NCBI GenBank assembly: GCA_013813755.1
Contig: JACCRD010000158.1
Coordinates: 1-5,457, forward strand
Origin: Acidobacteriota bacterium
GTDB lineage: Bacteria; Acidobacteriota; Blastocatellia; Pyrinomonadales; Pyrinomonadaceae
DNA length: 5,457 bases
Direction of reading: 5' to 3'
Made by a program: the position numbers and the translations under genes. The notes under the pieces were generated by a model. That model ran no database searches. It had not been told where the DNA came from and was given only the letters and a program-made list of their open reading frames with translations. Position 1 is the stretch's first letter; every line of letters begins with the position of its first letter. Positions 5,381 through 5,457 of this stretch are shown here, piece after piece.

Positions 5381-5409
5381 AAGATAATCCAATCTCCAAT
5401 TAAAATCAA
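5381..5409 (-). promoter_or_regulatory. Candidate promoter for intI
   Basis: On the minus strand TTGATT (5404-5409) and TATCTT (5381-5386) are 17 bp apart, each four of six to consensus, followed by a leader of roughly 40-45 bases to the ATG. No LexA box of the CTGT-N8-ACAG type is seen near it, so SOS control as in some integrons is not supported. Confidence 0.35.
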
Positions 5410-5417
5410 CACTTTCA

Positions 5418-5446
5418 TTGACTTCCAGGAAAAAAAGGCTTATAAA
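5418..5446 (+). promoter_or_regulatory. Strong outward sigma-70-like promoter, candidate cassette promoter (Pc)
   Basis: TTGACT (5418-5423, five of six) and TATAAA (5441-5446, five of six) are separated by exactly 17 bp. It is the best promoter match I see in the window. It points right, away from intI, from the position where integrons carry the Pc promoter that drives cassette genes. The downstream sequence is outside the window, so it could equally serve an ordinary neighbouring gene. Confidence 0.5.
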
Positions 5447-5457
5447 AAATTCGGTCT

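Noticed and set aside
5331..5457. LexA box controlling intI
   Set aside because: No CTGT-N8-ACAG type dyad was found on either strand; LexA operators in this phylum may differ, so SOS control is only unproven.

Overview
The window most likely comes from a member of the Acidobacteriota, probably the Blastocatellia/Pyrinomonadaceae side. The main marker is a secreted von Willebrand factor A protein at 1374-2492 of the type described as the 'VWFA-related Acidobacterial domain' (TIGR03436). A periplasmic M16 peptidase and a moderately AT-leaning base composition (by eye) agree with this. The taxonomic call is an inference from protein families recalled from memory, not from a search.

Layout, left to right. 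Positions 1-966 (minus) are the N-terminal 322 residues of an exported M16 zinc peptidase that runs off the left edge. A short divergent intergenic region follows and carries a perfect 24-bp palindrome (1000-1023). An unrecognised 74-residue protein lies at 1064-1288 (plus). Its 3' end is made of GGTGAAAA tandem repeats, which have an inverted partner at the end of the convergent VWA gene (1374-2492, minus). Upstream of the VWA gene, on the same strand and 57 bp away, is a CstB-like persulfide dioxygenase/rhodanese fusion. It is interrupted by an in-frame TAG at 2736-2738. The translated part is 2736-3926 and the cut-off tail, which holds the rhodanese active-site cysteine, is 2550-2735. A divergent promoter region (3927-4017) leads to a 120-residue ORF (4018-4380, plus). 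This ORF looks like a DUF58 membrane protein whose whole central domain is missing in frame. It overlaps by 4 bp, tail to tail, a complete integron-type tyrosine recombinase (intI, 4377-5330, minus). The right edge (5331-5457) has a candidate intI promoter and a very good sigma-70-like promoter pointing outward to the right, where an integron's cassette promoter Pc would be expected.

How the pieces fit. The left half looks like ordinary chromosomal content: secreted peptidase, secreted VWA protein and sulfur detoxification. The right half holds two damaged or reduced genes next to an integron integrase. The most useful follow-up is the sequence to the right of 5457: attI, attC sites and cassettes there would make this a chromosomal integron. 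No attI or attC site could be recognised inside the window. I see no RNA genes, CRISPR arrays or insertion sequences, and no stretch over 300 bp lacks a gene.
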